NCBI GenBank assembly: GCA_021838765.1
Contig: JAKCCY010000001.1
Span: forward strand, 45,720-109,719
Source of the DNA: Nitrospirota bacterium
GTDB lineage: Bacteria > Nitrospirota_A > Leptospirillia > Leptospirillales > Leptospirillaceae
Reading direction: 5' to 3'
Length of the DNA: 64,000 nt
Notes under the pieces: generated by a model
Databases searched by the model: none
What the model was told of the DNA's origin: nothing
Seen by the model: only the letters and a program-made list of their open reading frames with translations
Position numbers and translations under genes: made by a program
Part shown: one piece after another, positions 61,841-64,000 of the stretch
Position numbering within the stretch: the stretch's first letter is position 1
How the letters are laid out: each line of letters begins with the position of its first letter

Positions 61841-62579
61841 ACATCCGGAAGAAACAGGTGCTGATCCGAAATTCTGGGAGGAAGGGCCAACGCTTCAGAT
61901 CGGCCACCCTGTCTTCATGAATTATCGGAGGGAGGAGTTCCATCCCCCTTTTGCGCTCATGGAGGAGATGATTGCCCGGCTTGAGTCGATCGAGAATGAG
62001 GGGAGTCGCTTGCCGGAAAATCCCGAATGGGCCAAAAAGGCTTTACGGTCGATCTATGCTCTGGTCGATGAACTCGGCAGCCAGATTGCCTCCGGCATGT
62101 CCTGCAATGCGGGATGCTCGGCATGCTGCAGGGTGATGGTGTCGACCTCCAGCGTTGAGGCAGCCCTGATGATCGATCGGCTTTCTGTCGAGCCAGAGGA
62201 CAGGAAAGAGAGCTGGATGGAGATTGTCCGGGATCGAAATGCCAGGTTGAAGGAACTGGCCGCAAAGACCAGTCCTCCTGCGGATCTTTCAACATTTGAA
62301 GGCCTTTTGGCGACTTGTGAAGACTGGGAGAAGGAGAATCTCCCCTGTCCCTTTCTGGGAGAGGGAAATCTCTGCTCCATCTATGAGGACCGTCCTCTTC
62401 TGTGCCGGGTGTGCTGGGTTCTGACCGATCCTGAAGACTGCAATCCTGGTGCGGGTCCTCCGGTCAAGTTCCGGACAAAAGTGTTTGAAAAAGCCTATTT
62501 TGTGGTTCGGGACATATCTCGCCGTCATCTGAAAAATGGATCGGTGAGCCCCATTCCCTGGTGGCTGGAGTCTCATTGA
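61833..62579 (+). CDS. YkgJ-type CxxCC cysteine-cluster protein
   Basis: 248 residues, no signal peptide. Cys residues fall in the family pattern: CNAGCSACC (Cys at ~91, 95, 98, 99) and CPFLGEGNLCSIYEDRPLLC with a final CRVC (~170-193). YkgJ-family proteins bind zinc or an iron-sulfur cluster through these Cys, and their function is unknown. The ATG overlaps the propeller gene by 8 bases, and its stop overlaps the PAP2 gene start (TTGA). Confidence 0.8.
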   Translation: MSEHPEETGADPKFWEEGPTLQIGHPVFMNYRREEFHPPFALMEEMIARLESIENEGSRLPENPEWAKKALRSIYALVDELGSQIASGMSCNAGCSACCRVMVSTSSVEAALMIDRLSVEPEDRKESWMEIVRDRNARLKELAAKTSPPADLSTFEGLLATCEDWEKENLPCPFLGEGNLCSIYEDRPLLCRVCWVLTDPEDCNPGAGPPVKFRTKVFEKAYFVVRDISRRHLKNGSVSPIPWWLESH

Positions 62580-63262
62580 GATACTCCCTCGACCGGCGAT
62601 ATCTGATGCGGGGGGCTCTTTTTCTGGCGCTTTTTGCCGTCTGGTCCGCCCTTGTTGACAAGGGGATTCTAAGGCCGATGGATCTGGCAGTTGCCAGAGC
62701 GTTTCACGACAGGATGCCGGAATTCATGGCCTGGTTTTTTGGTCTGGTTTGCCGCACGGGCAATGTCGAATTTTCGCTGCCCATCTGGATCGTCATTCTC
62801 GTTTGGATCATCCGCGGGAAAAAATCCGGAATGGGCGACAAGACTCTGACGGCATTTGTGCTGACGGGATTCTTTTTGGCGGGAAGCATCCTGGAGCATG
62901 TCATGAAGCGCGTTCTTTTCCAGCCCCTTCCGTTTCTTTCCAGAGACCCCCTCGATGCCTATCTCCATCCTGTCATCAGCATCAGGACACCCTATTCATA
63001 CCCTTCTGGCCATACACTCCGGGCATTTATGCTCCTCTCCCTGGTTGCCCTGTGGCTTTACGGGAAAAAGGACGGACCCCGGACACTCGCATATGTTGCG
63101 ATATGGTCCTCGATCATTGCTGTCGGGGTGAATGCGATCGGTTGGCACTGGAGCTCCGATGTGATCGGATCCCTGCTGTTTGTGGGAGGCGCGCATTTCC
63201 TGTCCCGTTCCATTTCCCTTGGTGGAAAGGTTCAGGGGGGAGGATCTTTGGAGTCTGTGTGA
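62576..63262 (+). CDS. PAP2-family membrane phosphatase
   Basis: 228 residues with about six membrane spans. The PAP2 motifs are present but loose: motif 1 KRVLFQPLP (normally KxxxxxxRP), motif 2 YSYPSGHTLRAF (PSGH), motif 3 GWHWSSDVIGS (SRxxxxxHxxxD, His-x5-Asp-like). Members dephosphorylate undecaprenyl diphosphate, phosphatidate or lipid A. The TTG at 62576 is chosen because GGAG lies 5-6 bases upstream and it overlaps the previous stop like many genes here; a GTG 15 bases earlier is the alternative. Confidence 0.8.
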   Translation: MRYSLDRRYLMRGALFLALFAVWSALVDKGILRPMDLAVARAFHDRMPEFMAWFFGLVCRTGNVEFSLPIWIVILVWIIRGKKSGMGDKTLTAFVLTGFFLAGSILEHVMKRVLFQPLPFLSRDPLDAYLHPVISIRTPYSYPSGHTLRAFMLLSLVALWLYGKKDGPRTLAYVAIWSSIIAVGVNAIGWHWSSDVIGSLLFVGGAHFLSRSISLGGKVQGGGSLESV

Positions 63263-63294
63263 CGCATAGGAGGGAGAGTGGCGGTGGCTGGAAT

Positions 63295-64000
63295 TTATTC
63301 CCTGAAAAGTTCGATATCCCTGTCCATGAAGGCTTCCATCTGTTCAAGAGGCAGTGGACGCGAGATGGCATATCCCTGAAGGACCATGCATTCAAGATCG
63401 GTGAGGATGTCCACTTCCGATTTGGTTTCGGCCCCTTCTCCCACAAGGTGAAGAGAGAGGCTCTTGGCCATCTGGATGATGGTTTTGACCATCGACAGGT
63501 CAAGGGAGCTGTTTTTCATTTGAAGGACGAACTCCTGGGGGACCTTCAGGATATCGACGGGGAGTCTGGTCAGGTAGGACAGTGATGAATATCCGGTTCC
63601 GAAATCGTCGATGGCGATCTTGACCCCCTGATTCCGGATATCCATCAGCCGTTCCCTGGCTCTGGCCGGGTCTTTCATCAAGAGGCTTTCCGTCAGCTCT
63701 ATCGTGATCCAGCTTGAAAGATCCGGGTGTTCCTGCAATTTCCTGTCAAACAGATCCCAGAATTGCTGGTTCCAGAACTGCCGTATCGAAACATTCATCG
63801 CCACCCGGAGTCTCGGTCGTCCATCCCTGTGCCATCTGGAAGCGGTGTTGATGACCTCCTCGAGGATCCATTCCCCAAGAGGAATGATCAGTCCGGTTTC
63901 CTCGGCCAGTGGAATGAAATCAATGGGCGGGACGATTTCGCCTGAGGGCTTTTTCCAGCGGACCAGTGCTTCGACTCCGACAATCATGTTTTTGGGAATA
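63295..64000 (-). CDS. EAL-domain c-di-GMP phosphodiesterase, C-terminal part (5' end outside window)
   Basis: The reverse frame is open from the window edge to a TAA at 63295-63297, and the first residues are already inside an EAL domain, so the start lies beyond 64000. The EAL triad is EALVRW, followed by DDFGTGYSSLSYLTRL, the substrate/metal segment ELTESLLM and the loop near GEGAETKSEVDILTDL. A catalytic Glu pattern (ExxxT) is kept, so activity is plausible. It is convergent with the PAP2 gene, 32 bases apart. Whether a GGDEF or sensor domain precedes it cannot be seen. Confidence 0.85.
   Translation of the reverse strand, partial: IPKNMIVGVEALVRWKKPSGEIVPPIDFIPLAEETGLIIPLGEWILEEVINTASRWHRDGRPRLRVAMNVSIRQFWNQQFWDLFDRKLQEHPDLSSWITIELTESLLMKDPARARERLMDIRNQGVKIAIDDFGTGYSSLSYLTRLPVDILKVPQEFVLQMKNSSLDLSMVKTIIQMAKSLSLHLVGEGAETKSEVDILTDLECMVLQGYAISRPLPLEQMEAFMDRDIELFRE

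Noticed and set aside
1..64000. Insertion sequences, prophage, CRISPR arrays, rRNA
   Set aside because: No transposase or integrase motifs, no regularly spaced repeats and no rRNA signature were seen on either strand.

Overview
The window reads as a stretch of chromosome from a motile, diderm, probably aerobic bacterium with about 54-56% GC (judged by eye). Protein style, the joint use of sigma-54-type and sigma-28-type flagellar promoters, the divergent FlgH, and a UbiE/UbiC/UbiA-type quinone cluster holding a cobalamin radical-SAM gene together suggest Nitrospirota, most likely Leptospirillum. That assignment is an inference from recall, not a database result. No phage, transposon, CRISPR or rRNA signal was seen. 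Genes are tightly packed, and many starts overlap the preceding stop (ATGA, TGATG, TTGA, GTGA).

Layout. (1) 1-1161: two outer-membrane beta-barrel proteins, the first truncated by the window edge. (2) 1281-5077: a quinone-head-group cluster of ubiE-like methyltransferase, B12-type radical SAM protein, chorismate-lyase-like protein and UbiA prenyltransferase, starting from a promoter that appears to make a leaderless mRNA. (3) 5080-6294: a secreted helical protein behind a promoter framed by an inverted repeat, then two small single-span membrane proteins. (4) 6476-20060: a very long collinear run of YajR-like transporter, K+ channel, argD-argF-argG-argH, an LptM-like mini-lipoprotein, lysA, an Asp9 membrane protein, dapA-dapB, a FAH-family hydrolase and recD. 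(5) 20315-33581: flagellar genes flgF-G-A-H-I-J, flagellin 1, flgM-N-K-L, csrA-fliW, flagellin 2, fliD-fliS and a FliT-sized gene. (6) 33714-43023: a glycosyltransferase island behind its own sigma-54-type promoter. It has five glycosyltransferase genes, one fused to a methyltransferase and TPRs, plus one unknown gene, and is probably for flagellin glycosylation. (7) 43097-50687: small unknown genes, a PilZ-like protein, a GAF-GGDEF-EAL protein, a membrane protein and a multi-PAS GGDEF sensor. (8) 50916-57089: pyrophosphatase, a MacB/MacA-type exporter, a soluble chemotaxis transducer and fliM. (9) 57251-64000: tRNA-Gln(CTG), PBP1B, a BamE-like lipoprotein, a PQQ-type propeller protein, a YkgJ-type CxxCC protein, a PAP2 phosphatase and the end of an EAL gene.

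How the parts fit. Two sequences matching sigma-54 promoters precede flgF and the glycosyltransferase island, and each has a similar AAAATTT-centred palindrome upstream. Two sequences matching sigma-28 promoters precede flgM and flagellin 2. This is the usual middle-to-late flagellar cascade, with FlgM as the checkpoint. A second, post-transcriptional checkpoint is written next to it. csrA begins at an ATT codon, fliW overlaps it, and the next gene is a flagellin whose leader carries three GGA sites, one in a hairpin loop and one in the Shine-Dalgarno sequence. The c-di-GMP genes immediately after the glycosylation island suggest that motility and surface state are controlled together.
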